A stretch of 64,000 bases of DNA from Parascedosporium putredinis. Taxonomy: Eukaryota > Ascomycota > Sordariomycetes > Microascales > Microascaceae. Numbering within the stretch: the stretch's first letter is position 1; each line of letters opens with the position of its first letter. The stretch is from contig CASHTG010000001.1 of assembly GCA_949357655.1 (NCBI GenBank), forward strand, positions 3,286,001 to 3,350,000, in the 5' to 3' direction. Shown here piece after piece: positions 24,802 to 36,382 of the stretch. The notes under the pieces were generated by a model. That model did no database searches and was not told where the DNA came from. It saw nothing but the letters and a program-made list of their open reading frames with translations. The position numbers and the translations under genes were made by a program.

Positions 24802-25470
24802 ACTGGGCGTCGGAAGGGAGCGCGTGCCGGTGGTGGAAGCCAGTTGGAGGTTGAGTCTTGTGCTTCTGGCCCGACCTTGGCTGGGGTGACGTCTTGTGCA
24901 CTTGATCTTATTGGGAGTGGGCAGGACGTGTAGGCGGGGCAGCTATGAAGGGCAGGCAGGTGCAACTGGCAGTGGCAGAACTGGCTCGCGTCACATCCTG
25001 GCAACTGCTAACTGAGGGCTCCAAGCTCCCTCCCAGCCCCACCACCGTCCTTACCTGGAACCAAGCTTCGGATATTAGCAACAGGAGAGTCGACTCGTAA
25101 AACTAAAGTCAATTCACGCCTCCGGCCAAGAGCTCCGGCGAACACCATGCAGAGACGTTAGATGTTGTGCAGTTAACCCTTGCACCCCTTCCCCCACATT
25201 TTCGTGTGCGTTTGAACGACTTTCTACAGGAACTCCCTGACAGGACTCTCTACTTCTTTTATTCATTCACTGAAGAATATAATGAATTGAGATCTGGAGA
25301 CTGGGCCTACCTCGGACATTGGAGAGTCAAGTAGCAACCCTAGAAACAAACCAGCCCAGCCATTTCACCGGAAATCTTTACGATGCCCACCCTCCCCTTT
25401 GCTTGAATAATAAACCTTCTTCCTTTGGTTGGGTGGGCTTATATTTCTTTTGGGGTCCCTTTGACTATCG
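24802..25470. other. Divergent promoter region (apl6 / unknown gene)
   Basis: About 670 bp upstream of apl6 on the minus strand and of the unknown gene on the plus strand. The 5' end of the unknown gene may lie in its right part (see that entry). Confidence 0.5.
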
Positions 25471-26235
25471 TTGCTGGCAGAGCCCTCCTCGCCCGCGGCC
25501 TTCCTCGCATATCCCCAGCTCAATGACACACTTCCTGGCACCGGCAACCCCTCGGAACTCCTCGCTTATCTTGTGGCCCACCAGGCGTACCCGACGACTC
25601 TCATCCTATGTTGCCCGCGCCCCGAGTTTCAGCAGGCACTGTTGCACAATGTCGCTGTCGCATTGAACCCTACTGACCGTTCGGTGGATGCTCAAACCGA
25701 AGGGCCAAGCGCTTCGCCAAAGGACGCGAGCCTGGAACACGCCCCTCAAGCGCTCGTATCTACCTCATTACACCAAGCAGCTATTGCAAAACATATACGG
25801 GTGCTTTTCGCACCGACAGTCTCGCATCTCCGAGCTTGTCTTGCTGCCTTTTCGCCTTTAGGGTCTGGCAAAGTCCCACCACCTCCTCTTTACGCCGGCG
25901 TTGCGCTTGGTGACCCATCCGCAAAGCCATTTATAGTGCTCTACGGCCTCTTGGATGCTCATAGGGATACTAGCGAATGGAACGCTCAAGGTATCTCATG
26001 CACTGCCAGCATTCTAGTAGATACAGCCCACCGTACGAACTACATCCCCGTCCTTGTCGAGCCAAAGGACGACGACGGCCATCCCAGCCTCGAGACCTTA
26101 CTTGCGGAAACAGTTCCCTTGCTCGACAACACTACGACGAGTCAAGGGGCCTGGTCAGGAAGGAGAGTTGATATTCGCCGGGTTCTTGAGCGATGGTTTG
26201 ACTTTCATGATGGGCCGCTGACGGAAGATCAGTAG
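25471..26235 (+). CDS. Unrecognised protein, 5' end unresolved; possibly RecA-like fold
   Basis: I do not recognise this protein. The open frame is unbroken for about 254 codons and ends at TAG in 26233-26235. There is no in-frame ATG at its beginning (in-frame stop just upstream), so the true start must lie across an intron ending near CAG 25480 or a missing base; 25471 is only the left limit of the open frame. Visible: alternating beta-strand/helix segments (YPTTLILCCPRPEFQQALL; IRVLFAPTVSHLRACLAAF; KPFIVLYGLLDAHRDTSEW), then AQGISCTASILVDTAHRTN, a Pro/Glu segment and a terminal RRVDIRRVLERWFDF. The strand pattern recalls RecA/Rad51-paralogue-like proteins without Walker motifs; that is a weak inference. 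Convergent with nuf2, divergent from apl6. Codon usage looks like that of neighbouring real genes, so I think it is real. Confidence 0.65.
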   Translation: MLAEPSSPAAFLAYPQLNDTLPGTGNPSELLAYLVAHQAYPTTLILCCPRPEFQQALLHNVAVALNPTDRSVDAQTEGPSASPKDASLEHAPQALVSTSLHQAAIAKHIRVLFAPTVSHLRACLAAFSPLGSGKVPPPPLYAGVALGDPSAKPFIVLYGLLDAHRDTSEWNAQGISCTASILVDTAHRTNYIPVLVEPKDDDGHPSLETLLAETVPLLDNTTTSQGAWSGRRVDIRRVLERWFDFHDGPLTEDQ

Positions 26236-26541
26236 CGAAACGTGGGATGAGATGATGAAATGTTCAAGAATTATGGTCGACTTTATGATTGGGTTTTGTC
26301 CCACAAGATGGCCCAACAAAGCCAGGCTAAAGAACCTTGAACCCTCCTTCTACCTCGTGAAATATGGGATGCGATTCCCGAGGTGCGCCGCCTTTCGCCC
26401 ATCCCTAACGCCAAAATAACATGGTATTCCTTCCTCCTTTCCTCATACAATAGTCGTTATAAGTACCGGCGTTCTAAACGGACCCGCGTGGTAGAAACAA
26501 AAGAATATGCAAAAACGAGGCACTCGTCGGCATCCACAAGC
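26236..26541. other. Convergent 3' intergenic region (unknown gene / nuf2)
   Basis: 306 bp between convergent stop codons. No gene and no notable structure. Confidence 0.6.
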
Positions 26542-27997
26542 CTAGAGGGCCTGCTCCATCTCGGTGATGTATAATTTGATGTGGGCCTCCATCTTGAGGT
26601 ATTCGTCGTAGGCGCTGTGAACTTCGTTTTCGATATTCTCCTTGAGATCAAGCATCTAAAGGCACATCAGCAAAGGTTAGCAAGGGCGTCTCTCAAGCGA
26701 CTGGGTCTGAGCTGAGGCATGTTTCATACCTTCTTTTCTGTCTGCTCGATCCTCACGCGCCTCCTCTCCATTTCTTTCGACTTCTCCGTCCGTTCCTCCG
26801 TCAGCTGCTTATGGGTCGCGCGGAGCTCTTCCATCTTCTCCTTGGCGTCGTTTGCCTTTGCGGCAGTCTGCTCGCGCAGTTTCTCTGTCCGCTCGTTCCA
26901 ACGGGCTAGCTGGCGCTGGAGGGCAATCTCTTCCTTTTCCACGGCGCGAACATTATTACCCCTCTCGGAAAGCGCCTCGCGCTGCCGCGAGTTCTTGGAG
27001 TTTTCCTCTTCTTCCTTGCCCAGCTCAGTGGCGATGTCGTCGAGCATCTTGATACACGAGGCAACGTCCGTGGACACGACCGAGAAGGAGTTGGCCGAAG
27101 TTTGGAGGGCACGCGCCCGCCTGTCCAGCGCATCAATGTGCGCCCTGTCGTTGGCTAGGGTCTGCCCCAATTCGTGCAGACTGGACTGGAGCGCCGCGGG
27201 CTTTGCTGAACATATGGCCTCAGCTTTTGGCTTTCCTGCTTCATGGCGATCTTGGCCGCCGTCTTGTCCTCGAGCGCCGTCGCCAGCTCATTCTTCTTGA
27301 TCTTGGCCTCCTCTAGCCTGGCGGCAACCTTTTCTTGATTGCGGCGCAGCTCTAGGAGCTTTTGCTTGAGCTCCTCGTTCCTCATTGTCTTCTCCCGGAC
27401 CTGCGCCTCCATCGCCTTGCGTCTATGCCTCATCTCCTCGAGCTGCGCTTCCTTGTCCTGGTTGTCGCCGTACAGCGTCTCGATCCGCGTCTTGGTGGTC
27501 TCGGCGCGGTTAAAGTGCTCGTCGATGATGGATGTTTGGCTCTCGCGAAAGCGGACAAAGTTGATTAGGTACGAGAATATCCTGATGAGGCGCTCGCGCG
27601 TCGGTCGGTAGAGGTCGGCAAAGCAGAAATCGTTAATCCCACACTCCAACAGCAACCTCCGGAGCGACACATAGAAGCCCATCAGGTTGCGGGTATCAGG
27701 CGGGATTATGTCCGAGTACTCGCCGCACACCTCTTCGGCGCCGACGCGCATGGCAGGCTCAATGACATCTCGTGTCGCGTTGAGGAGAAGCTCGGCGAAC
27801 CATTCGAATATCATCTGCACCTGCACCGGGTTCGGCTTTTGGAGATCGGCAATCGTGAAATTGATGCCAATATCAGTGATGCACCCCACGATCTCCTTCT
27901 CTGACAAGCGCATAAAGGCATCGGCCTCTTCTTCTTTCTTGCGGGTCCGGGATTGTTGTTGCGATGGCAGGATGCTCATTCGTGCGTTGTACGCCAT
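26542..27997 (-). CDS. nuf2: Kinetochore protein Nuf2 (Ndc80 complex)
   Basis: Subunit of the Ndc80 complex that links kinetochores to spindle microtubules. I start it at the ATG at 27997 (MAYNARMSILPSQQQ), which matches the usual fungal start. Exons: 27997-26730 and 26655-26542. Residues about 20-165 form the calponin-homology-like domain (DAFMRLSEKEIVGCITDIGINFTIADLQKPNPVQ..., FYVSLRRLLLECGINDFCFADLYRP, LIRIFSYLINFVRFRE). The rest is a long coiled coil (EAQLEEMRHRRKAMEAQV, KKNELATALEDKTAAKIAM) ending ENEVHSAYDEYLKMEAHIKLYITEMEQAL. One break at the G run 27198-27200 (plus strand): one missing base restores PAALQSSLHELGQTLAND. Length of about 460 residues is normal for Nuf2. Confidence 0.94.
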
Positions 27998-30900
27998 CTC
28001 GCTGTGGCCCGGATTGGAGGGCAAAATATCTCGTTCGTGTGTAGTCGAAAATTGCTAGGTGAACCTTGATTTCAAAGAATACCGATCTTGGCAGGAGGGT
28101 GGTCGTCTTCTGGTGTTCGTGTTCAAATTTTGGGTTGAACGATTTCCCCCATCCCACCCTCCTCGGAAATCAATAAACACCGTCGCGTTCCTCAGACAAC
28201 TTCCCACGACGAAGGACTGGTTGTGCTTAGTCATCGCGTTGGGCTGGGACGCTCTTTTGTGAGACTCGCACTGATCCCCGCTATTTTTTTCGCTGCACTG
28301 GATGCCATCAATTGAATTGCTTCAAAGGACCATCCAACGAATTGTCTTTGTCGGCAGGTTACACGTGATCACCTGCCTTTTGATTGGCCCTTGAACTCGC
28401 ATCTTGGACGAACCGGATGTAATCCATAATGCCTCTCGTCCACTGTTCCTTGCTTGATTTCATCACCCCTGCGACTGAGGGCTGAGAGGAAACTTGTTTC
28501 GAGTGAGCGTTGCTTGATTGCTTGGCTTACCGAGCACCGAGTTTGTGCCTAGGTGCCCTTTCCTTCCACGAGGAGAGAACGTATTTCGGGGGCAAGTGAG
28601 ATTTTGGGAGGGGCCCAGGGTTATCGCCACGCCGTCACCTCCCCGGTCCTTCACCCCCACTTCATTGCGCCAGCCTCATTCCAACAACTCATGGGGTGAC
28701 GCAAGACCTGACATCGAGAGGCGACTCCAGCAGGCGCCAGAGTTATGTTGGCAGTATGAGGGGTGAGGGGTCAGCTCCACACGGCTTTCCTCGACGGAGG
28801 CAAAGGAGGATTCAAAGCAGGCATAAGTTCTCTGATCTCGGTTTGTGGCTGGGGTGCAACCCTGAGGTGAAGGAAGGTGTGATTGAGAGTACCTGGCGAT
28901 GTCATTCTTCGTTAGGGCTGCTTGGAAATCTCTACTATGATCGACATGATTCCCCCAACGTGGTATCAGTGATCTACAAATATACCCCCGGGTTTTCACG
29001 CGGCCCTGTAACAATGGTCGTGGACCACCTCGAATCACCGGCGCCGAAGCCGGTCCCTCGATCGCCAAACGGGACCTCATCATTTTCTTCTACAATTCGA
29101 GTCTAAGTTGTTCTCGTGGCCTGCAGACTTCGGGGTATTGAGCCTTCTACCATGTACGGAGTACCTTGGTATGAATGCCATATTCCTCGGTGACTATAAT
29201 AAGCGTTGCCAGTGGAGGGTAAACAGCACAGCCTCTTCATGGACCAAGCCTTCGAGTTTCGCGTTTGCGGTTGTGAAGGCATGGACGACGGGTGGCGTCT
29301 GCGAGGGGATGACATTGACGGCAGCTACTGGGCATTCTTTGCGACTATTATGTTCGCTTCTGTAACCTCTGTAACCCTTGTAACACCACACCATTCTCCG
29401 TTCCCAAACCGATGACATGGGAGCCGTTTTCTTGTGGGCATCCAAAGAGCAAGCACAAGTGCTACAGGTATTTTACGACAAGGAAAGCCGAGTAACTTTT
29501 GGGTTGCGCGACCCGCCCTAGTTAACCCTCTTCGGTGACATGTTCACTTGATCTACAAGTACGTGGATGGCAAATCTCCGACTTCTGTGCTGCTTCTCAT
29601 CGGTGCAACCGCAGTGACTATGTCTGCTTCGACCACCCTTGCATCGCACAGGAGGCCAGGTCTCCAGGAAGGGTGGGTATATCATGATGACCACTGGCTG
29701 GTCTAGGTGCATCAAGGAAGGCTCATGTTTTCTTCTTGATCAGCCGAAGACAAGCCACGGCCCGCCAGTTCGATTGGTAGGGCGGAACGAGCGACTGTGA
29801 TTAGCCGGGAGCACAAATAGCCTCACATAATTTCTCCCCCAAGCGCATTCCGCGCAAGGAAATAGTCGAGCTCATCGAGGGCGATTCAGTCGCACCGATT
29901 GGCCTGGGCTTAATCTTGCTGTTTCAATGCAGTCACGTCGCGCATTTCCGTCGTTTGGGGGTGAAGGAGAGCGGGGAAAGCACGCTAGATCGATGGGAGA
30001 GAGGAAACGGTGATCCGAGCCCGCGTTGGAGTGAGCGCACCGGGGCTCGTCAGCCATTGATTGGACAGCTGCTCGAATGACAAGTTGGCCGGGCTTTGAT
30101 TACCGGCATTCCAACCTGTGCTGCTTTCGGAAGGCCAAGATTGTAAGACTCGACAAGGGTAGAATCATGACGAATCGGCAGCTCGGTTGGCATTCTTCGG
30201 AGTGAAATGCAATGTCCACGAAAAAAAGAACATGAAGGGAGTAAGAAAGAAAAAGAAATTGCCTTCCGACGAGCAACTGAGGAAATCATTGCCTCGGTAC
30301 CTTCGCCCGGATGATAGCTAATTCAACCAGTGCCTCCGATGAGATAAGTGTGTGTGGGTGTGTGTGCACTTCGCACCAGGAATGCCACCCAATGTTGCAA
30401 CGGGGTTGCTGCACCCGCGAAGACCGCGGATGGATAATGGGGTCCAGGGTCTCGCTGGTGCTGTGATGTGACGGCTTGGCAAGAGCAGGCGTCGTCGGAG
30501 AGCAAATAGATTGTTTCAAGACTCCCGAGCCAAAGGAGACGCTCCAGCATCACGCTGTTTCGTTGACAAATGATTGATGGGCACATGGGCCGCTACTAAC
30601 TTGGTGGATGGATCTCTGGATCAGTTGATGCGGGTGCTGCCCCAATTGATTTGGCGAAATCATTCTTGATGGACGCGGGTTACTTCACAAACATTGAACT
30701 CTTCCACCCCCGAGTATGTAGTCACTAAAGGACAGCACGCACTTGCTTGAGTGCACATGTAAAGAGATGGATCCGGCCTTGATCCTTGATCAAGGCATCA
30801 TTTCCACTCAAGACAAAAAAAACGGGCGAGGGGCGGGTAGAAGGAAAAAGGAAAATAAAGGGGGAGGAAAAGAAAGAAGATGTGGCCTAGAGACAGCGTT

Positions 30901-32123
30901 AAAGGCTTTGTGGTGTATCTACGGCGACTGCTAATCGCCTTTACTGTAAATACTGGATTCGTTCTGGGAGGCGGGCCTGGCGGATTGGAATAACTAGATA
31001 GGCTACAATTCCTTATCAACGCGTAATCTCATACAATTAGAAGGCAACGGGGAAACAAGGGCGTGGTCCTTTAGGTAAAGGCACTCTTACACCTTATAGC
31101 CATTTCAGGAGCTTTTATCCAAGCCGGGTTCAATATCTCAGGCGAGTAATGTGCGACATATTGTCTTCTGTTCCAGTCCTCTCCAGGCACGATCAGATGT
31201 ACAGATGCTGGGTATCAAAGGAGCGGTGGGACATTCAAGCAATTTGAATATGAGACCCCCACTATGACCTTCTCCCTCTCGATCGAGGAGGAAAAATAAG
31301 AGCTGACAAGGCGACACAAGGAGAGGGAGGAGACGGGGAAGGTGGGGAGATGGCATCGGGGCACTGGACTGGCTGGAAGCATCGACAAGCTTTCTCGTGC
31401 AGGGACGTAGAACCAATTAGTGACTAACTCCCACCTATCTAGAGATAGAGCAGTCGTAAGTGTTCAATCGCTTGAAGAAATTGACCTCTGCATTGGAGCC
31501 GATGGATGCTGGAACCCAGTTGCAGGAAGCGGCTGGCGGAAGAGGGGCCAACTTTTGATGCTCGCGAAAGTTCACAGGCCCCAAGCGACCAATGCCGAAG
31601 CTGCTTTGGACGAATATAACCCTGGGTGAGCAGGGATTGATGCCACGCAGCACGCACCACGGTCTGCTTAAAGGCTCACTTGCAGGGGGCGATCGACAAG
31701 ACGTGGGCGTTCAGGTCCCGAAAATTGCGTACCCCTGTTGGGACTGGCGGGCGACCCTGTCTCTCTGGCTGGCGGGTTTCTTTCCCTGTCAGGTTTGGGC
31801 GGGGGAAAGGGAGGGCTTTCTCGAGAGAACACTGTTGCAAAGTGACAAAAATGATTCACGAGGGTTTCAGCCTCTAGAATGCAATTTATCGTAGAAAAGA
31901 AGCAACGATGGCTGTCTCCACGAGGACTCAACAGAGCGACATGGGGCCGAGAACGCCCTCGGTCAGGTGGGGATGTTGCACCCCCGCGAACCTCTGCTAT
32001 ACCGGGGTATAATGTCTAGAATTGCACGGGATGCCAGTATGCCAGATGCTGCTGGCAAAGACATCGCGTACGCTTGTCGCGGTTTGGCCAAAGGTTGAAC
32101 ACGGCGTCTCCATCCATTTGTCA

Positions 32124-32155
32124 CTACCTACATTGATGTAAACGGATGTAGGTAG
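32124..32155. repeat. Perfect 10-bp inverted repeat with 12-nt spacer
   Basis: Left arm CTACCTACAT (32124-32133) and right arm ATGTAGGTAG (32146-32155) are exact reverse complements around a 12-nt spacer. It could form a hairpin in RNA from either strand, or be a dimeric protein-binding site. It lies in the large gene-free region with no T-run next to it. Confidence 0.85.
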
Positions 32156-34469
32156 ATTGGCCGGCCCAAAGTGAGGAATATCAAATTGGCCAATTGTCAC
32201 CCCATTAAACATGGGCCTTAAAACATTGAATCAGCAGGCAAGGGGTTATTGAGGTATATCATCCAGATCGTCACAAGCCTGCTAGAAATTTTGCGGCGAG
32301 GTCACCGATCATGCATTCCAATCAAAAAATGGTCGCTCAGTGTCTAAGGCAAGGCATGACCCCGCGATCTTTTAGTCTTGGGGCGTGGAAATGGGCCACC
32401 GTCCTCGCAAGACATCCATTATCCATTACTTGGTTGAGGTCGCTTGGGCCAGGCCCAATTTGGCTAGATGGGTTGATGCACAGTTGACAATGTGGACGCG
32501 GCCTCTCGGCAGTCAGCCTTCTTCCCGTTGACATGTAGAGCAAAGTACCTCCCGATCTGGATAACGACTGGCGGGGCCTGACTCGAGACGGATGGGTGGA
32601 CTCGGGGAGGCAAGTGCCATCCGTCGAGCCCCATCAGGCATAGGCGGCGGCGGCTGGGTTCATGGAGGCCCAAAAAGGCGAGACCAGAAGGCGAAGAGTT
32701 TTCCACCGCACGAGGCGAAAAACGAGCCGGGCATCGGCCTCACCAGCACGAACCGATTCTAAGGGGAAATACCTGGGAAATCGCATGAGCGGCCAGCTGC
32801 AGAAACTAGTGATATATAACGGTTTCGGGACAGGAGGTACTTCCAGGTTCTCCTCGCTTCTACTTTGGTCCTTTGTCCAGCGCGGCTTGGGAGAGCATTT
32901 TGAGTTGGGCAGCCGTCCTCACTTCGGATGGGGTTAGGTTACGTGAATTTGCCTCTCAGGCACCAGAGAGAGAGGGTTTTAGCATGCATGCTTTCTTCCA
33001 TTCTCCCTTTACCCCTATTAACGTCGACGTGAAATTTGCCTCGCCTTCGAGCAAGACAGGGAAAATCGCAGGTGCGCAGTTTTGCGGAAGTGGCTTGTGT
33101 CCCTCAGCCATCAATTGATGCCGTTCCTGGCCCCGGCATTCGAACGAGCATCGATCGGACACGGGTTCCACTTGAAAAGTGGACGGACACCCACAAAATA
33201 CAGCCCACAGCGAGCGCCCGCCCCAGGCTCAACTACATTCGGTCTAGGGCTGGCTAGATTCGTGTCTGGCTCTGACGTATTATCGCGCTGGTCTTAAACC
33301 CCCAGCAGGGAATTTCGAACTTCAGTCAGTGTGTGTGTGTGCTGCTCCCATTCCCTTGTCTCCTCGGCCCCTTGACTCTCTCTCTCTCTTTACTCTCCGA
33401 TTTCTTCTCTTTTCTTTTTTTCTTAACGGAAGTGTCCCTTGTTTGTCCTGCACTGCACCGATGTCCTGCGAACATGTCTCGCATCTCCTGCCCAGGGTCC
33501 ACGCTGAACCACAACGTATCCTGAGCCTTGAGTCTTGGATATGCCATTTGATGAGGCAGCAGCCCTGATGATAATGGGGTTGAATGACCGGAAATATAGT
33601 CCGTCCATCTCAGCAATGGCTTCGGCCCCCATACTAGGGGCTGCGGCCCGCAAGCTCGTTAATTCGCTATGTGTGCCTTTGCTCAAACCAGAATTGCCCA
33701 GGGGGTGTATTAATGTGATGAGCGGTTTTCATGAGTTTGAATCTCGGAGCCATGGCTCGGCCAGGGAAACAGCCCGTGGAATGGAGCCACGTTTGACACG
33801 GGCGCGAGCGGCCACATGCACCTATATAGCAACCACATGGCGTCGGCCACTGGCTTTGAAGTATGGTACTGCAAGGTGCCGCATCCTTCATCTGCTGCGG
33901 ATAGGGGCCGTGAGATCCTCTTTTTATTTTCAATGTTATTTTTCCTGTCCCAAAAGCAGTCCAGCACATAGGTAGGATTCAGGGGCGAGGATGGCGCGAA
34001 CTTGCTGCCCCGAATTGTCAACGGCGCTGCATGCACCACATCAAAAGAATTGGAGGTTGACCGCCAGGGACAGAAAAGGTACCAGACACTCGGCGCGGGG
34101 CGATGAGAGAAGCCAAATCCCGCGATTGATATTTCGAGAGAGACCAAATTCGAACTGACAACACTAAAAGGGGAATATAATAGAATTAGGGTGGAAAAGT
34201 CAAGAGACCCTGCTTTTAGGCTTTGGTTCTGAGACATGTATCGACCTCTCAAGGTCAAACAGTGCCCATCAGGAACAACGTCTTTAAACCAACGACCTCC
34301 ACCCTCCTTCCTATCAAACCAAGGTCTAAGAGTGTGAAGCCTGAGTGGGGCCGGGACTAGATATATACTTTTTTGGAGTAAAAGGGGAAAACTTGTGGAT
34401 ATCAAGAGAAAAGGAGTGAGGGATAAAACGAGCAGCCCCTAAGAGGGGGAGAGAAAAAGCAGCATTCGG

Positions 34470-34496
34470 TACATCCATGGATCTATGGTGGATGTA
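34470..34496. repeat. 8-bp inverted repeat
   Basis: TACATCCA (34470-34477) is the reverse complement of TGGATGTA (34489-34496), with an 11-nt spacer that includes a further palindrome, ATCCATGGAT, overlapping the left arm. Confidence 0.7.
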
Positions 34497-36382
34497 TGAT
34501 CTCGACCCAGCGTGGCTAGGTTGCGATGTGTGAATGATATTTGGGGATAGCGACCTCGTGGGATTCACTAATATCGCGGCCACCTCGAGGAGATTAACTA
34601 GCAACTAGGCGCAGATGGATATATATAATCCATTGCTGCGAATGTTATGTAACTTCACTGTAGCGAAGGAAACCATCTTCTCCTCTCTGGCTCAATGGCA
34701 TGCAAGGGATATACTAGCTGGGGCAGACTTGTGGGGAAAGTTTCAGAAATGAGTAGCAATGCTCACGAGATAGTTCAACTAGAACTTGAATTTGATGGTT
34801 GGGGTTGATCTATTGGTCTAGGTGCACCTGGTCCAGCGTGTTCAGTGCTGTCTTGCGATCTGGCTGACAGTCGAACAGTCTAACCCGATGCCGTCTATGG
34901 ATTGATCTATCTGGAAAATGCGGAAAAGATGAATTATCCTATATCTACAGGTACATGTGCATTATTACCTAGAAGCCCCAAAGGGGCCTACATAGGTCAC
35001 CATGGTTCGGCCAGATGCTCGTATTTTTGGGAGGGGGAAGGTTGTTTCTTTTTGCATTGCTCGTATTCTACCCATGTGGGGAGGGGTTTAATGCCGGATG
35101 TGCTGCACTGAGGTGCGACCCTAGCTTCACGAGGTGCGGATTACTGCCGCTAACGAAGATTTAGGGCCTGCCTCATGTTTAGCTGTTGCGGTCTATACAT
35201 CCATGTAAACTTGAAGGTTGTTGAGAGAACACTAGATCTCCACATGTAACGATGATTACCAGTGGGATTGTGTGGCAGACGAGATGCGCTCCAGTGTCAC
35301 GACAAGAGGGCGTTGAGAAGAAGGAGGGAAAAGAAAAAAAGAACCCCCAAAAAGGAAGAAAAAAATGTATGTCAGGGAGGCAAGCGTCGGGTCTGGATCT
35401 ACATACACAATGGTGGAATTGATGGGGATCTATTCATGGATTCATGGGTTGGGTGTACTTGAATGTTAAGAGTGGCTTAATCGTTGGATGACAGTGGCTC
35501 CCGATTCCACACGCTCACCACCCCTGGGAATAATCCAGAGACATCATCTATCAACCCTCTGCCGGTGAACCTTGGCTCCTCGACGAAAAGCGCGATGGAT
35601 GACGGTTGCAAGAAGAAGTACTTTGACAGGGGGTTGAGACAGCCCTCTCTTTGTCTCCCGCTCTGTCTCTCCTCCCTCTCCCTTCCCTTCCCTTCCTGCC
35701 AATTGCCAATGCACCTTGGCTCTTCCAAAATGCCACTTAGCCTGACTAAACCCACCCCTCCTCCACACCCCCTCCTCCTTGCTTCCCTTTGCGACTTCTG
35801 CCCTTGCCACAAGCCCACTCCCCGGTTGTAACCCAGTCATCGTCCTCGATTCTCCCCAAGTCGCCCCTCCTGCATAAACCTGTCTCGTTCAAGCCTTCCT
35901 CGTCTCACTCCCTCTTATAATTGTACCTGCTCCCGATCCCATCGACCCTGCTCGGCTCTGTCGCCTTTTTTTTTTCTTATCCACTTAATCCTCTCTAAGT
36001 AATGTTCTGTACATACTTCACCACCGGCACCCGCCCTTTCCGATATCGACGGGCTTGAATTTTCTTGTTCTTCTCTCCTTCACTCAGCAGGCGAGCATAG
36101 TCCATACGAAATAGACCCCTCCGCTCTGACGAAGCCGTTGCCTACGCCAATATTCCCCAGTACGGCCGCCCCGTCCTGCTTACATGACGTCTTTTCCTCT
36201 GCTCCGCGTAGCTTAGTGAAAAGGATGGCCTCGCACACAGTCTCTCTCGAGAATGACTGGTAGCACTAGCCGTTGTGCTCGGAACTAAGAACTAATCTCC
36301 TAACCTCGTTTATCTTCTTGTTGTGTTTCTCGTTTCCTTTATTTTTTATCATCAGATAATCGACATCACCCGCATTCCAGTC

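Larger units (their letters stand above)
27998..36382. other. 8.4 kb region with no convincing gene
   Basis: The longest gap in the window. Many short open frames exist on both strands, the largest being 231 codons on the minus strand at 33710-34405, but none shows a domain, a coiled coil or the frame-break pattern seen in the real exons. The left end is the nuf2 promoter side; the right end (about 35200-36380) is the pyrimidine-rich leader region of the next gene. Visible small structures: a GT-rich run at 30349-30366, a 10-bp perfect inverted repeat at 32124-32155, GT and CT runs at 33328-33385, an 8-bp inverted repeat at 34470-34496 and a CT-rich tract at 35640-35700. Non-coding transcripts or a fast-evolving gene cannot be excluded. 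Confidence 0.5.

Noticed and set aside
33710..34405. 231-codon open frame on the minus strand in the gene-free region
   Set aside because: No recognisable motif; Trp/Ser/Pro/Arg pattern looks like random translation, and overlapping frames of similar quality exist on the other strand.
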